From assembly GCA_028293725.1 (NCBI GenBank), contig JAQGOE010000129.1, forward strand, positions 7,824 to 71,823: a stretch of DNA of 64,000 bases. Reading direction: 5' to 3'. Numbering within the stretch: the first letter of the stretch is position 1; every line of letters begins with the position of its first letter. A program made the position numbers and the translations under genes. The stretch is from Gammaproteobacteria bacterium (GTDB lineage Bacteria; Pseudomonadota; Gammaproteobacteria; Steroidobacterales; Steroidobacteraceae). Positions 17,357 through 26,600 of this stretch are shown one piece after another. The notes beneath the pieces are model-generated. The model was not told the origin of the DNA and did no database searches. It was given only the letters and a program-made list of their open reading frames with translations.

Positions 17357-20314
17357 ATGTTCAGTCACTGGAGGATTGAGGCCCCGCCGCGCTTCATTGT
17401 CGCGACGCTAGCGGCCTTCATTCTTACACCCGCCGCCTTCGCCGCCGACAATGCCGCAGACAGCGGAACGGTCGCAGAGGTCATCGTCACCGGCTCACGG
17501 ATCGCACGCCCCGAGCTCGAGTCGATTACGCCGATCACCATCGTCGGCGCTCCCGAGATTCAGGCGAGCGGCTACCTCAATGTCGCCGACGTCCTGCGCA
17601 ACCTGCCGCAAGTCGGTATCTCCGCAATATCGGGCTCGAACTCGAACTTCTCGACCTCGGGCGGCGGCATCAACTCGATCAACCTGCGCAATCTCGGCGA
17701 CAACCGGACGCTAGTGCTCGTAAACGGTCGACGCATGGTGTCGGGCTACACGGCCGGGGCGCTCAACGTGGTCGACATCAACATGATCCCAACCGACTTT
17801 ATCGAGCGGGTCGACGTCATAACCGGCGGCGCGTCGGCGATATACGGTTCTGAGGCGATCGCCGGCGTCGTCAACTTCGTCCTCAAGGACCATTTCGAGG
17901 GAGTCCGTATTCGCGGCCAAGGCGGCGCCGCCACCGAAGGCGGCGAGGACACCCGGCTGGGATCTCTGACCGCCGGCAGCAGTTTCGCGGAAGATCGCGG
18001 CTCGGCAATGATCAACTTCGCCTACGACAAGGATTCGGGCCTCCGGTCAGCGCAACGCGCCATCTCGACAACAGACACCAGTATTACCCGTCCCGGCATA
18101 ATCGGCGCGTTCTCGAGCTTCAACCCGCAGGGTAACTTCACACTGGCCGACTCCAATGGTAATGTTGACGATGGCCTATACACCTTTAACAAGAGTGGCG
18201 CCGTCGTCCCTTATGCCAACAGCCTCGGCTACAATCGCGATGCCGTACGCCGTATCACGGTCCCAACCGATCGCACCTTGATCTCCGGCCTCCTCAATTA
18301 TAAATTCGCGGAGAAACAACAACTCTACACCGAGTTCACTTACGGTCAGACTCACACCCTCACCGAGATTGAGCCATTCGCGATCGGCATCGGTCCGGAC
18401 CCCGGCGTCGTCGATAACGTGTATGGCGGGTCGGGTATTGGTATTCCCGTCACGAACGCCTACATCCCGGCGGGGCTGCAGGCAATCATCGCTGCTGACA
18501 ACGCAGACCCGACCGTTACCGGCGGTTGCTCGACTGGCACAACCGCCGATTGCATCACCTATCTCGGCGCTCGCAAACGCCTTGTCGACGTGGCCATTCG
18601 CAGCAGCGAAGCGCGCCGACAAACCGCGCGCGTCGTGGGCGGCGTCAAGGGCGACATCTTCAGCACTCCCTGGACCTACGACGTTTACTACAACTACGGC
18701 CGCACGACCGACAACCAGCAGAGCACCGGCCAGGTCAACGTCCTGAACCTGCGCTACGCGCTCGACTCTGTCGCCGACCCCGTTACCGGCAAGGTCGTCT
18801 GTCGCGATGTAGTGGCCCAGGCGCAGGGATGTGTACCGATCAACATCTTCGGCCTGCATTCGATTACTCCCGCAGCGGCCACATATATCAACGCACTGGA
18901 GAATCGCGAGGCAGTGATCCAGGAGCAGGTGTACTCGGCCGTCGCTCAAGGCCCGCTATTCAAGCTGCCGGCCGGCGACATCATTGCAGTCATCGGCGCG
19001 GAGCACCGTACCGAGCAGAGCAGCGAGGTGTGGGATGCGCTAACGAACGCCGGGCTGAATGGCGGAAATGCGTTACCAAACACCTTCGGCTCGTACACGG
19101 TCAAGGATGTCTTCGCCGAGGCAGCTGTGCCGCTAGTGTCGAACAAGCCCGGCGTCAAAGAGTTGTCAATAGAGTCGGCGGTGCGCAGTTCCGACTACAA
19201 CACGGTCGGTCGCGTCACGACCTGGAACCTGCGACTCACCTACGCGCCGACGAGTGACGTGCGCTTCCGTGGCGCGTATTCAAGAGCCACGCGCGCGCCC
19301 AACCTGTCCGAGCTCTACCAGGGCGCGGCACAAAACTTCCCGACCGGCGTCAACGATCCCTGTGACGGCATCACGGCCGCGTCGAGCGGCGCAATCGCGG
19401 CGGCCTGCAAAGCGATCCCGGCCATTGCTAATGCAATCAACAGCCCAGGCGGGTTCAAATACGGCTTCCTCGACTACCAGAGCATTACCGGCTTCAATTC
19501 CGGCAATCCGCATCTCCAGCCCGAAACGGCGAAGACCTACACCGCGGGATTGGTATTCACGCCATCGGCTCTGCGCAACTTTACGGCGACCGTCGACTAC
19601 TACAACATAAAGATCGACAATGCGGTGGGCGCGATCGATATTCCGACCTTGCTCAACCAGTGCCTGCTGACCGGCAGCCCGACCTACTGCACCAGCGTCT
19701 TTCGCGACCCGAACAGCGGGAAGCTGACCCGCATCGATCAGCTGAGCATCAATACGGCGACGCTGCTCACCGCCGGTGTCGATATCGGGGCAAACTACCG
19801 TATGGAGTTGCCGCCATACCTCGGAGATTCTCTCGGCTTTGCCCTAAACTGGAACTGGCTGCAAGAGCTGAACGTGATCAACCAGCAGGGCGCTCCGACG
19901 ATTCACTACAAGGGACAGATCGCCGAAGCGCCAGGTGGAGTCGAATTGCCCGGCGGTCCGGCGAATCGCGCCACGCTACAGGCGCAGTACAACTGGCGCG
20001 GCCTGAGTGTCGGTTGGACGATTCGCTACCAGGGACCGATGAAGGACCAGGTCGACCTGACCCAGGTATCACCACAGCAGTTGCCGTTCAACAGCGTTCC
20101 GGAATTCACGTATCACGACCTCCAGCTCGGGTATTCCTTCGTCGAGTCCAAATTGAAAACCAAGCTGTACGGTGGCATCCGTAATCTGTTCGACAAGAAG
20201 CCCCCGTTCCTCCCCACCGGCATGCAAACGCAGATTACGGGCACGGAGACCGCGCCCAGCTCCTACGATGCGATCGGCCGGCAGTGGTTTGCAGGCATAG
20301 AAGCCGAGTTCTGA
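17357..20314 (+). CDS. TonB-dependent outer membrane receptor
   Basis: 985 residues. The signal peptide ends LTPAAFAADN. The plug domain includes EVIVTGSRIARPELESITPI, YLNVADVLRNLPQVG, LVNGRRMVSG and FIERVDVITGGASAIYGSEA. The rest is a large beta barrel with YSRATRAPNLSELYQ and ends in QWFAGIEAEF, with a terminal aromatic as in outer membrane proteins. This large class without a carboxypeptidase-like N-terminal repeat imports carbohydrates, peptides or aromatics. The start ATG at 17357 has AGGGAG upstream. Its neighbours (M16 peptidase, tannase-family esterase, TauE) suggest uptake of plant-derived or peptide substrates, which is inference. Confidence 0.93.
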   Translation: MFSHWRIEAPPRFIVATLAAFILTPAAFAADNAADSGTVAEVIVTGSRIARPELESITPITIVGAPEIQASGYLNVADVLRNLPQVGISAISGSNSNFSTSGGGINSINLRNLGDNRTLVLVNGRRMVSGYTAGALNVVDINMIPTDFIERVDVITGGASAIYGSEAIAGVVNFVLKDHFEGVRIRGQGGAATEGGEDTRLGSLTAGSSFAEDRGSAMINFAYDKDSGLRSAQRAISTTDTSITRPGIIGAFSSFNPQGNFTLADSNGNVDDGLYTFNKSGAVVPYANSLGYNRDAVRRITVPTDRTLISGLLNYKFAEKQQLYTEFTYGQTHTLTEIEPFAIGIGPDPGVVDNVYGGSGIGIPVTNAYIPAGLQAIIAADNADPTVTGGCSTGTTADCITYLGARKRLVDVAIRSSEARRQTARVVGGVKGDIFSTPWTYDVYYNYGRTTDNQQSTGQVNVLNLRYALDSVADPVTGKVVCRDVVAQAQGCVPINIFGLHSITPAAATYINALENREAVIQEQVYSAVAQGPLFKLPAGDIIAVIGAEHRTEQSSEVWDALTNAGLNGGNALPNTFGSYTVKDVFAEAAVPLVSNKPGVKELSIESAVRSSDYNTVGRVTTWNLRLTYAPTSDVRFRGAYSRATRAPNLSELYQGAAQNFPTGVNDPCDGITAASSGAIAAACKAIPAIANAINSPGGFKYGFLDYQSITGFNSGNPHLQPETAKTYTAGLVFTPSALRNFTATVDYYNIKIDNAVGAIDIPTLLNQCLLTGSPTYCTSVFRDPNSGKLTRIDQLSINTATLLTAGVDIGANYRMELPPYLGDSLGFALNWNWLQELNVINQQGAPTIHYKGQIAEAPGGVELPGGPANRATLQAQYNWRGLSVGWTIRYQGPMKDQVDLTQVSPQQLPFNSVPEFTYHDLQLGYSFVESKLKTKLYGGIRNLFDKKPPFLPTGMQTQITGTETAPSSYDAIGRQWFAGIEAEF

Positions 20315-20327
20315 GCGACGGAATCGC

Positions 20328-21215
20328 TCAAACGGTTGCTCCAAGGACGGCGCGCGTTCGGCGCGCCGACTGCAACATCGAGATCGCCGCGTAAATGATC
20401 ACGGCGATCACGAGCCAACGCATCAGTGTGAGATGACTCCCGATAGCCTTAACCAGCGGAAAGGCGCAAAGCACACCAACGATGCCACCCAGCGTGAGAC
20501 CGAGTGCGGGACCGTGCGCGAAGCGGCCCGACTTGAAGAACCCGAGGCTCGCGACGGGAATCAGCACACCGTCGCTCCCCATCATGATCGGATAGGCGGC
20601 GATCGGATGCATTCCGAGCAGCGCCAGCAGAACCATGGTGGGCGCGTAATTTCCAATGCCAACACACATCAGCGCGCCAAACACAAAGTTGGCGGCGACA
20701 GCCGCACCAAAGCGCCAGCCAGCCAGGCCCATCGCCGTGCCAGCGGGCGGCAACACGCCCAGGTTTGTCATGGCGAAGACGAACGCGGCAATCAGCAGTG
20801 CAATGCCCATGCACAGCTGAATGCCTCGACGTGGCATTCGACTTACCACTCCGGCGCCGAGCCATGCACCCCCGGCGGCGCTCGCCAACATGCAGGCCAG
20901 CAACACGGGTTCCACGGTAACGGCAGCCATAAAGAGAAAAGCCGAGGCCAGGACGGGCACGATACTGCCTACATTGAGTGTCCCCGGGATGAGCTCATCT
21001 GCAGGCTTGCCACGTAGTTTGAACAACGCCGTGATTTGAGCGTAGGAACCGATACCCAGCGTGTCGAGAAAGTTCGTCACGAATCCGATCACAAGGTCCG
21101 CCGGGGAGGGTCGCTCGTGCAAGTGGCGTCGCTTCACGGTCCGGATCCACGCCACGATCGATATAACGCTGATGAGCGTCAGAGCTGCATATAGAAAGCC
21201 CTGCGGTCCCGGCAT
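20328..21215 (-). CDS. Sulfite exporter TauE/SafE family permease
   Basis: 295 residues with about eight hydrophobic helices. Family marks are DLVIGFVTNFLDTLGIGSYA near the N-terminus, LASAAGGAWLGAGVVSRMP in the middle, and a repeat half with ANFVFGALMCVGIGNYAPTM. Members move sulfite, sulfoacetate or other organic anions across the inner membrane; the substrate is unknown here. The start ATG at 21215 has GGGGAG upstream; a GTG at 21230 is also in frame. It is convergent with the TonB receptor gene, with 13 bases between stops. Confidence 0.88.
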   Translation of the reverse strand: MPGPQGFLYAALTLISVISIVAWIRTVKRRHLHERPSPADLVIGFVTNFLDTLGIGSYAQITALFKLRGKPADELIPGTLNVGSIVPVLASAFLFMAAVTVEPVLLACMLASAAGGAWLGAGVVSRMPRRGIQLCMGIALLIAAFVFAMTNLGVLPPAGTAMGLAGWRFGAAVAANFVFGALMCVGIGNYAPTMVLLALLGMHPIAAYPIMMGSDGVLIPVASLGFFKSGRFAHGPALGLTLGGIVGVLCAFPLVKAIGSHLTLMRWLVIAVIIYAAISMLQSARRTRAVLGATV

Positions 21216-21410
21216 ACCAGATCTCCCCACATTGTTCGATTAGCGGCGAGTCAACCCGCGGCGACTAACCCGCGGGCCGTAGAGCATTGATCTTACAGGC
21301 ATTGCGACTTCTCGCTCGCGAATCTGCTCCTGTTGTTGCAGGAACCCTGGACTCCCCCCGGTCATCCGGTTGATGATTGCCACACTCATTACGGGGAAGC
21401 GCTGGCATTC

Positions 21411-22850
21411 ATGTTACGCAGACAATTGATTTTGAGTACGACGACGCTGTTGCTGCTATTCAAGGGCGCCCACGCCGAGGACTGCGGAACGTTGACGCAG
21501 ATGAAACTGGACCACGTGGCCGTCACGAATGCTCAGATGGTCCCGGCCGGCTCCGCGAGTACGCCCACGGCCGGCGAAGAAATCCCAGCGGCAAAAACCG
21601 GCTATTGCCGTGTTCAGGGAACATCCAGACCGACTGCCGATTCCGAGATTCATTTCGAGCTGTGGATTCCGTCGGCCAGCGCCTGGAATGGCAAGTTCGA
21701 ACAGGTGGGCAACGGCGGCTTCGCAGGGAGGCTTCCCTATCGATCGATGGCCCAGGTGCTCTCCCTCGGTTACGCCGTGGCCGGAACCGACGACGGTCAC
21801 AGATCCGACGATTCGACTGATGCCAGCTGGGCCTTGAATCATCCGGAAAAGGTCAAGGATTATGGTTGGCGGGCGATCACCGAGACGACAGTGGCCTCCA
21901 AGCGGATCTTGTCCAAGCTGAAATCGAAAGCACCGGCCAAGTCGTATTTCGTTGGATGTTCCGATGGTGGTCGCGAAGCGCTGATGATGGCGCAGCGTTT
22001 CCCCACGTATTTCGACGGCATCGTCGCTGGCGCACCGGCCTATACGATGACCCGTTTGCTGACGGGCGGCGCGTTGCGTTATGCCGAATTGACCGGGGCC
22101 GCAGGGCATTTGTCTGCGCCTCAATTGAAGCTGCTACAACGCCACGCGCTGCAAAGCTGTGGCAACAACGCCGCCTATCTCGAGGACCCACGCCAGTGTC
22201 ACGTGGATCTTGCGGCGCTCAAGTGCACTGGAGCCGACACAGACTCTTGCTTATCCGAAGCGCAAATCAACACGGCTCGAGCCATCTATTCAGAACGCAA
22301 AGATCCGCTGAGCGGCGCCGTACTCTACGGTGTGCTACCGGGCGCCGAGGGTGTCAAGGGCAGTTGGGATGCGTGGCTTACCGGCACCGACGAGCCGCAA
22401 TCCGCGGCCGGAGTCAAGTTCACTTGGAACTATTTGGCCTACCTGGTGATGAACGATCCCAAGCTCGACATGAAGAAGGTGACTCAGGCGGACATCGTGC
22501 GTGGTGAGCGTCGCTATGCGCCAATCATGGATCCCGATAGCCCCGACCTGTCGGCATTCAAAGCCCACGGCGGGAAACTCATCCATTATCACGGTTGGAA
22601 TGATCCCGGCATCCCGCCCGGCTATTCATTGGAATATCGCGAGCGATTGATCGCCAAGAGCGGTGATGTTAGCGACTTCTACCGGCTGTACGTCGTACCT
22701 GGCATGCTCCATTGTGGTGGCGGCGATGCGCCGACGCAGGTGAATTGGCAAGGAGCACTGGAGGCCTGGGTCGAAAAGGCGGCGCCGCCGGCAGAGTTGG
22801 CCGCGACCGACGGCAAGGGAGCGACGCAAACGTTGCAGCCTTTCAGATAG
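21411..22850 (+). CDS. Tannase/feruloyl esterase family protein
   Basis: 479 residues with a signal peptide (MLRRQLILSTTTLLLLFKGA, cleavage after AHA). The nucleophile elbow is YFVGCSDGGREALMMAQRFP, with Ser flanked by the CS-D disulfide Cys typical of tannase-fold enzymes. Other marks are the acid region IHYHGWNDPGIPPGYS and the His/Cys block VVPGMLHCGGG. Members hydrolyse gallate, ferulate or aryl esters in the periplasm or outside the cell. The family call is strong, the substrate open. It may act with the nearby TonB receptor. Confidence 0.92.
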   Translation: MLRRQLILSTTTLLLLFKGAHAEDCGTLTQMKLDHVAVTNAQMVPAGSASTPTAGEEIPAAKTGYCRVQGTSRPTADSEIHFELWIPSASAWNGKFEQVGNGGFAGRLPYRSMAQVLSLGYAVAGTDDGHRSDDSTDASWALNHPEKVKDYGWRAITETTVASKRILSKLKSKAPAKSYFVGCSDGGREALMMAQRFPTYFDGIVAGAPAYTMTRLLTGGALRYAELTGAAGHLSAPQLKLLQRHALQSCGNNAAYLEDPRQCHVDLAALKCTGADTDSCLSEAQINTARAIYSERKDPLSGAVLYGVLPGAEGVKGSWDAWLTGTDEPQSAAGVKFTWNYLAYLVMNDPKLDMKKVTQADIVRGERRYAPIMDPDSPDLSAFKAHGGKLIHYHGWNDPGIPPGYSLEYRERLIAKSGDVSDFYRLYVVPGMLHCGGGDAPTQVNWQGALEAWVEKAAPPAELAATDGKGATQTLQPFR

Positions 22851-22858
22851 CCGCCCCG

Positions 22859-23596
22859 TTACTGGGGCGTGACGGACAACGTTCCGGAGGCGCTTTGCGC
22901 CGTATACGAATACAAAGTCAGAACGTTGTCTTCGCTCAGGTAGTAGTTGAAGTTGTCGGTTTCCACGAGCGCCTGACTCGTATCGTAGACCTTGTACGTA
23001 AACTGCACCACTTCGGGGCCCTTACCATCAACAGTCGCCAACAAGAGCCCGGCGCTCACCTGCGTCGTTCCGAGAACAACGCTCTGAGTGTCGTCTGTAT
23101 AGCGGCTCAGCGTCCCCAGGACGACGGCCGCTCCAACCGTCGTGGGAATCAGGATGGGCGCCTGGGCAACATCGAATTCATGGCTCTCCGACTCGCCCAG
23201 AATCGCACCCGTTGTGCCGTCATAGGCCGTCACGATGGTGGAAGAGTAAGGCGACGATTGTCCTGCAACGGACACTGTCCCGGAGATGGTCTCGGTTTGC
23301 AGCAACTGCGTCTTGCCGTTGAACATGCCGTTTGCGCCGGGACTGAGCGTCAAAACTCCAGTGCCCGTGAACGCAGTCGCGGTGCCATTGACAATCGCAT
23401 TGCCGGATAATTTGACAGCGGCGCTCAGGCCGCCTTTTTCCAGAGTGCTCATCGCCGTGCGCAGGTCGTAGGAGCCCGGTGGAGGTGTGCCGGGTGGACC
23501 TGCCGTCAGCATGCCGTTATCACCGCCACCGCAGGCAGTGAGGACGATGGCGGCCAGCGCGCCAGCAGTTAGTCTTGTCGCACCGTGATGTAGCAT
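22859..23596 (-). CDS. Predicted lipoprotein, beta-rich
   Basis: 245 residues. The signal peptide ends in the lipobox LTACGGGD, followed by a Gly/Pro-rich linker (GPPGTPPPGSYD). The rest is rich in T, S, V and G with regular alternation (NGTATAFTGTGVLTLSPGAN), suggesting an all-beta repeat fold, and ends YSYTAQSASGTLSVTPQ. No family recognised. GAGG precedes the ATG. It is convergent with the tannase-type gene, with 8 bases between stops. Confidence 0.75.
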   Translation of the reverse strand: MLHHGATRLTAGALAAIVLTACGGGDNGMLTAGPPGTPPPGSYDLRTAMSTLEKGGLSAAVKLSGNAIVNGTATAFTGTGVLTLSPGANGMFNGKTQLLQTETISGTVSVAGQSSPYSSTIVTAYDGTTGAILGESESHEFDVAQAPILIPTTVGAAVVLGTLSRYTDDTQSVVLGTTQVSAGLLLATVDGKGPEVVQFTYKVYDTSQALVETDNFNYYLSEDNVLTLYSYTAQSASGTLSVTPQ

Positions 23597-23782
23597 GTTC
23601 CTCTGCCGCTCTTTCCAGATTTATCGGGCGTCCGTCGCCTTGACAAATTCTAACGTCAGGCACGGGATCAAGCTGTCGCAATTTGTACCAACGTGTACCG
23701 GCCCCCCGGCGGGGCTTGACGCAGGCCAACGGACCTGAGCCCACCGGCAGTTTCTCACGACGTCTCCGTGTCCGCGGACATG

Positions 23783-23813
23783 TATGAAGGTAACTTTGTA
23801 GTTTAGCTTCATA
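23783..23813. promoter_or_regulatory. Putative MarR operator (31 bp inverted repeat)
   Basis: TATGAAGgTAA (23783-23793) and TTAgCTTCATA (23803-23813) are inverted repeats of 11 bases with one mismatch and a 9-base spacer. They end 17 bases before the marR-type start codon. An imperfect palindrome of this size just upstream of a MarR-MFS operon is the usual place for autorepression. Confidence 0.55.
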
Positions 23814-23830
23814 CCTGATACAGTACCCTC

Positions 23831-24274
23831 ATGAAACAACGCCCCCGCACCACGAATGTAGTCGCTGCGGCGACGGAGCTGCGCGTCCTGGTCGGCCAGT
23901 TCAAGCGACGGTTCCGCGAGAAGGCGAATTTGGGCGACCTCACGCCATCACAGATGGCGGTGCTGCGCAGGCTGAATAGCGACGGGCCTACGACGGTGAC
24001 CGGCCTCGCTCGCGCCGAGGGAATGCGTCCACAGTCGATGGGCGCGAATATCGCCGCGTTGGAAGCGGCGGGGCTCGTCAGCGGCGCGCCCGATCCTAAC
24101 GATCGCCGGCAGACCATTTTGTCTCTGACTGCGGCCTGCAAGGAAAGAGTCAAGGTCGGCCGGATGGCCTGGGACAACTGGTTGCTCGAAGCCATCCAGA
24201 AAAATCTTTCACCCGAAGAGCAATCGGAGCTCGAGAGAGCCATCGAGCTGCTCAAGCGCCTGGTCGAATCGTAA
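23831..24274 (+). CDS. MarR family transcriptional regulator
   Basis: 147 residues, a typical MarR length. The winged helix covers LTPSQMAVLRRLNSDGPTTV, GLARAEGMRPQSMGANIAAL, and the wing LVSGAPDPNDRRQTILSLT with the DRR signature. C-terminal helices (LLEAIQKNLSPEEQSELERA) form the dimer. Together with the downstream MFS gene, 10 bases away, it forms a classic repressor-efflux operon. The ligand would be a small aromatic or drug, which is inference. Confidence 0.92.
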   Translation: MKQRPRTTNVVAAATELRVLVGQFKRRFREKANLGDLTPSQMAVLRRLNSDGPTTVTGLARAEGMRPQSMGANIAALEAAGLVSGAPDPNDRRQTILSLTAACKERVKVGRMAWDNWLLEAIQKNLSPEEQSELERAIELLKRLVES

Positions 24275-24284
24275 CTTCACCCGG

Positions 24285-25532
24285 ATGAGCGGCCCCACCA
24301 CAGGTGCCTTCCGCTCGCTGCGGACCTTCAACTACCGGATCTGGGCTATCGGTGCGCTCGCGTCCAATGTCGGAACATGGATGCAGCGCACCGCCCAGGA
24401 CTGGCTCGTACTGACCCAACTCACCCACAACAACGCGACCGCCGTGGGCGTCGTCATGTCGCTGCAGTTCGGACCTCAGCTGCTCCTGCTGCCCCTGACG
24501 GGATTCGCAGCCGACCATCTCGACCGGCGCAAGCTGGTCATCGCCACGCAGGCGACGATGGGCGCGCTCGCCCTCGGGCTGGGTATTCTGACCGTCACCG
24601 GCATCGTTAAACTGTGGCACGTGTATCTGTTTGCATTTCTGCTCGGATGTGTCGCAGCGTTCGATTCACCGGCCCGGCAGTCCTTCGTCTCGGAGCTCGT
24701 TGGCGAAGCCAACCTGTCGAACGCCGTGGCGCTGAATTCCACGTCATTCAACATTGCCCGGACGATCGGGCCGGCGGTCGCCGGCATCCTCATTGCAGCA
24801 GTGGGCACCGGATGGGTCTTCCTGATCAACGCGGTCTCATTTGTCGCCGTGCTGTGCTCGCTAGGGTTCCTGCGCGTCGGCGAACTGCACCGCGGCGGCA
24901 CCAGGGCGACAAAGACCCGAGGCAGCCTCGTCGAAGGCTTCCGTTATGTGTGGCGACGCCCCGATCTGAAAGCTGTGCTGTTCATGCTCTTTCTCATTGG
25001 CACGTTCGGGCTCAACTTCGCGATCTTCATTTCAACCATGGCGGTCACGGCATTCCACGCCGGCGCGAGCCACTACGGAGTACTGTCGTCGATGTTGGCG
25101 ATCGGATCGGTCATCGGCGCCCTACTCGCCGCCCGGCGGGCGAAACCGGACATCACGGTGCTCCTCACCAGCGCGGCAACTTTCGGATTCGGCTGCGCAC
25201 TGGCCGCGATCATGCCGAGCTACGGACTCTTTGGCCTCGCGCTCGTCATCATCGGGGTTTCCGCACAGACCTTCACCACCTCCACCAACAGCTTCGTGCA
25301 GCTCTCCACCGACCCGTCCATGCGCGGTCGTGTGATAGCGATCCTTCTCGCCATTGCGTTGGGAACCACACCACTCGGCGCGCCTCTCGTCGGTTGGGTG
25401 GCGGATACTTTTGGCCCACGCTGGGCGCTGGGAGTCGGCGCTGCCGCAGGTTGGAGCGCGGCACTGGTCGCGATCCGCTATCTCGCTAAGCGACGCGTCA
25501 ACAGCGAGGGCGATGACCCTGGTGCAACATAA
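24285..25532 (+). CDS. MFS efflux transporter (MFS_3/EntS-like)
   Basis: 415 residues with about twelve hydrophobic helices. It has the MFS motif A-like loop GFAADHLDRRKLVIATQATM after helix 2, and the C-terminal repeat carries GRVIAILLAIALGTTPLGAP. The N-terminus FNYRIWAIGALASNVGTWMQ followed by R-AQDWLVL is characteristic of the EntS/MFS_3 branch. Probably exports a small molecule sensed by the MarR regulator in the same operon. The substrate is unknown. Confidence 0.9.
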   Translation: MSGPTTGAFRSLRTFNYRIWAIGALASNVGTWMQRTAQDWLVLTQLTHNNATAVGVVMSLQFGPQLLLLPLTGFAADHLDRRKLVIATQATMGALALGLGILTVTGIVKLWHVYLFAFLLGCVAAFDSPARQSFVSELVGEANLSNAVALNSTSFNIARTIGPAVAGILIAAVGTGWVFLINAVSFVAVLCSLGFLRVGELHRGGTRATKTRGSLVEGFRYVWRRPDLKAVLFMLFLIGTFGLNFAIFISTMAVTAFHAGASHYGVLSSMLAIGSVIGALLAARRAKPDITVLLTSAATFGFGCALAAIMPSYGLFGLALVIIGVSAQTFTTSTNSFVQLSTDPSMRGRVIAILLAIALGTTPLGAPLVGWVADTFGPRWALGVGAAAGWSAALVAIRYLAKRRVNSEGDDPGAT

Positions 25533-25584
25533 CGAACAGATGACAATTTTTTGACGACCCAGCCCATTCCCATCTCAAGAAACA

Positions 25585-26493
25585 TCAACGAGTTGCACCA
25601 TCCCAAGAGGCCGGATCGCCGAACGCCTCCTGCAGCCACGCCGTGAGAGCACGAATCTTCCCTGACGCACGCAAATGTTCCGGGTATGCGATGTGAACTG
25701 TCGCCCCCTCCCCTTCGGCACCGACATCGATGACCCGTAACGTGCGCTCCAGCATGGGAGCGCCGAGCAGAAAGGTCGGCAGCAAGGCAATCCCCAACCC
25801 CGCAATCGCCGCGTCCCGCATCAGTAATCCGTTGTTCACCCGAAGAGCGATCAGCGGACGAACCGTCATGTATTTCCTGCCTGTGCGGAAGCGCCAATCA
25901 CTCGCACCGCGGGCGCTATACACAATCCCCTTATGCTGTTCCAGGTCACTCAGAGAGGCGGGCTTGCCCGCACGCCGGAGATAGTCAGGCGAGGCGACGA
26001 GCAGTCTCCTGCTGACCGCGAGACGCTTCACAATGACGCGCAGATCGTCAACCGGTCCGTGCCTGATGACCGCGTCGTACCCCTCCTCCGACATATTCAC
26101 AAAGCGATCGTCGAGCTCCAATGTCAGCTCGATCTCCGGATGTTGGGCGAGAAAGCCGAACAGCGCCCGACCGAGATGCAGAGCCCCAAAGCTTACCGGG
26201 GCCGAAATGCGCAGCGGACCTGTGAGCTTCCCGCGCCGCTGTGCCAACTCCGTCGCGGCGCCCTCGACATCACGCAGAATTCCTCGGGCGCGCTCGTAGA
26301 ACGCGTTACCGTCTTCGGTCAGCGCGAGGCGCCGTGTCGTACGCTCCACCAACCGGGCTCCCAGGGTGCGCTCCAGCTCCACGAGCCGCTCGCTCACGAC
26401 CGACTTCGATACCGATAAGCGGGCCGCCGCCCCTGTCATCGAGCCTGTTTCGGCGATTGCGGCGAAAGCCGCAAGGTATTCGAGCTTCAGCAT
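25585..26493 (-). CDS. LysR family transcriptional regulator
   Basis: 302 residues. The N-terminal winged helix is MLKLEYLAAFAAIAETGSMT, GAAARLSVSKSVVSERLVEL and ERTLGARLVERTTRRLALTE. The effector-binding part resembles the DsdA/CrgA-like group (GPLRISAPVSFGALHLGRAL, YDAVIRHG, LRASGKIRALTAWLQE). The start at 26493 removes an unneeded 16-residue extension. It is divergent from the exported alpha/beta hydrolase gene and probably controls it. The intergenic TATAGT at 26557-26562 could be the -10 of the hydrolase promoter. Confidence 0.92.
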   Translation of the reverse strand: MLKLEYLAAFAAIAETGSMTGAAARLSVSKSVVSERLVELERTLGARLVERTTRRLALTEDGNAFYERARGILRDVEGAATELAQRRGKLTGPLRISAPVSFGALHLGRALFGFLAQHPEIELTLELDDRFVNMSEEGYDAVIRHGPVDDLRVIVKRLAVSRRLLVASPDYLRRAGKPASLSDLEQHKGIVYSARGASDWRFRTGRKYMTVRPLIALRVNNGLLMRDAAIAGLGIALLPTFLLGAPMLERTLRVIDVGAEGEGATVHIAYPEHLRASGKIRALTAWLQEAFGDPASWDGATR

Positions 26494-26600
26494 TGTTCGG
26501 TTTCTCCGAAAAGCGGTTCGGCCATTATCCGCTGGCTCCACTCGGCCGCGGAAGCCTATAGTCGGCCCCCGATAACAAAGACTCCACCAATGGAAATCCG

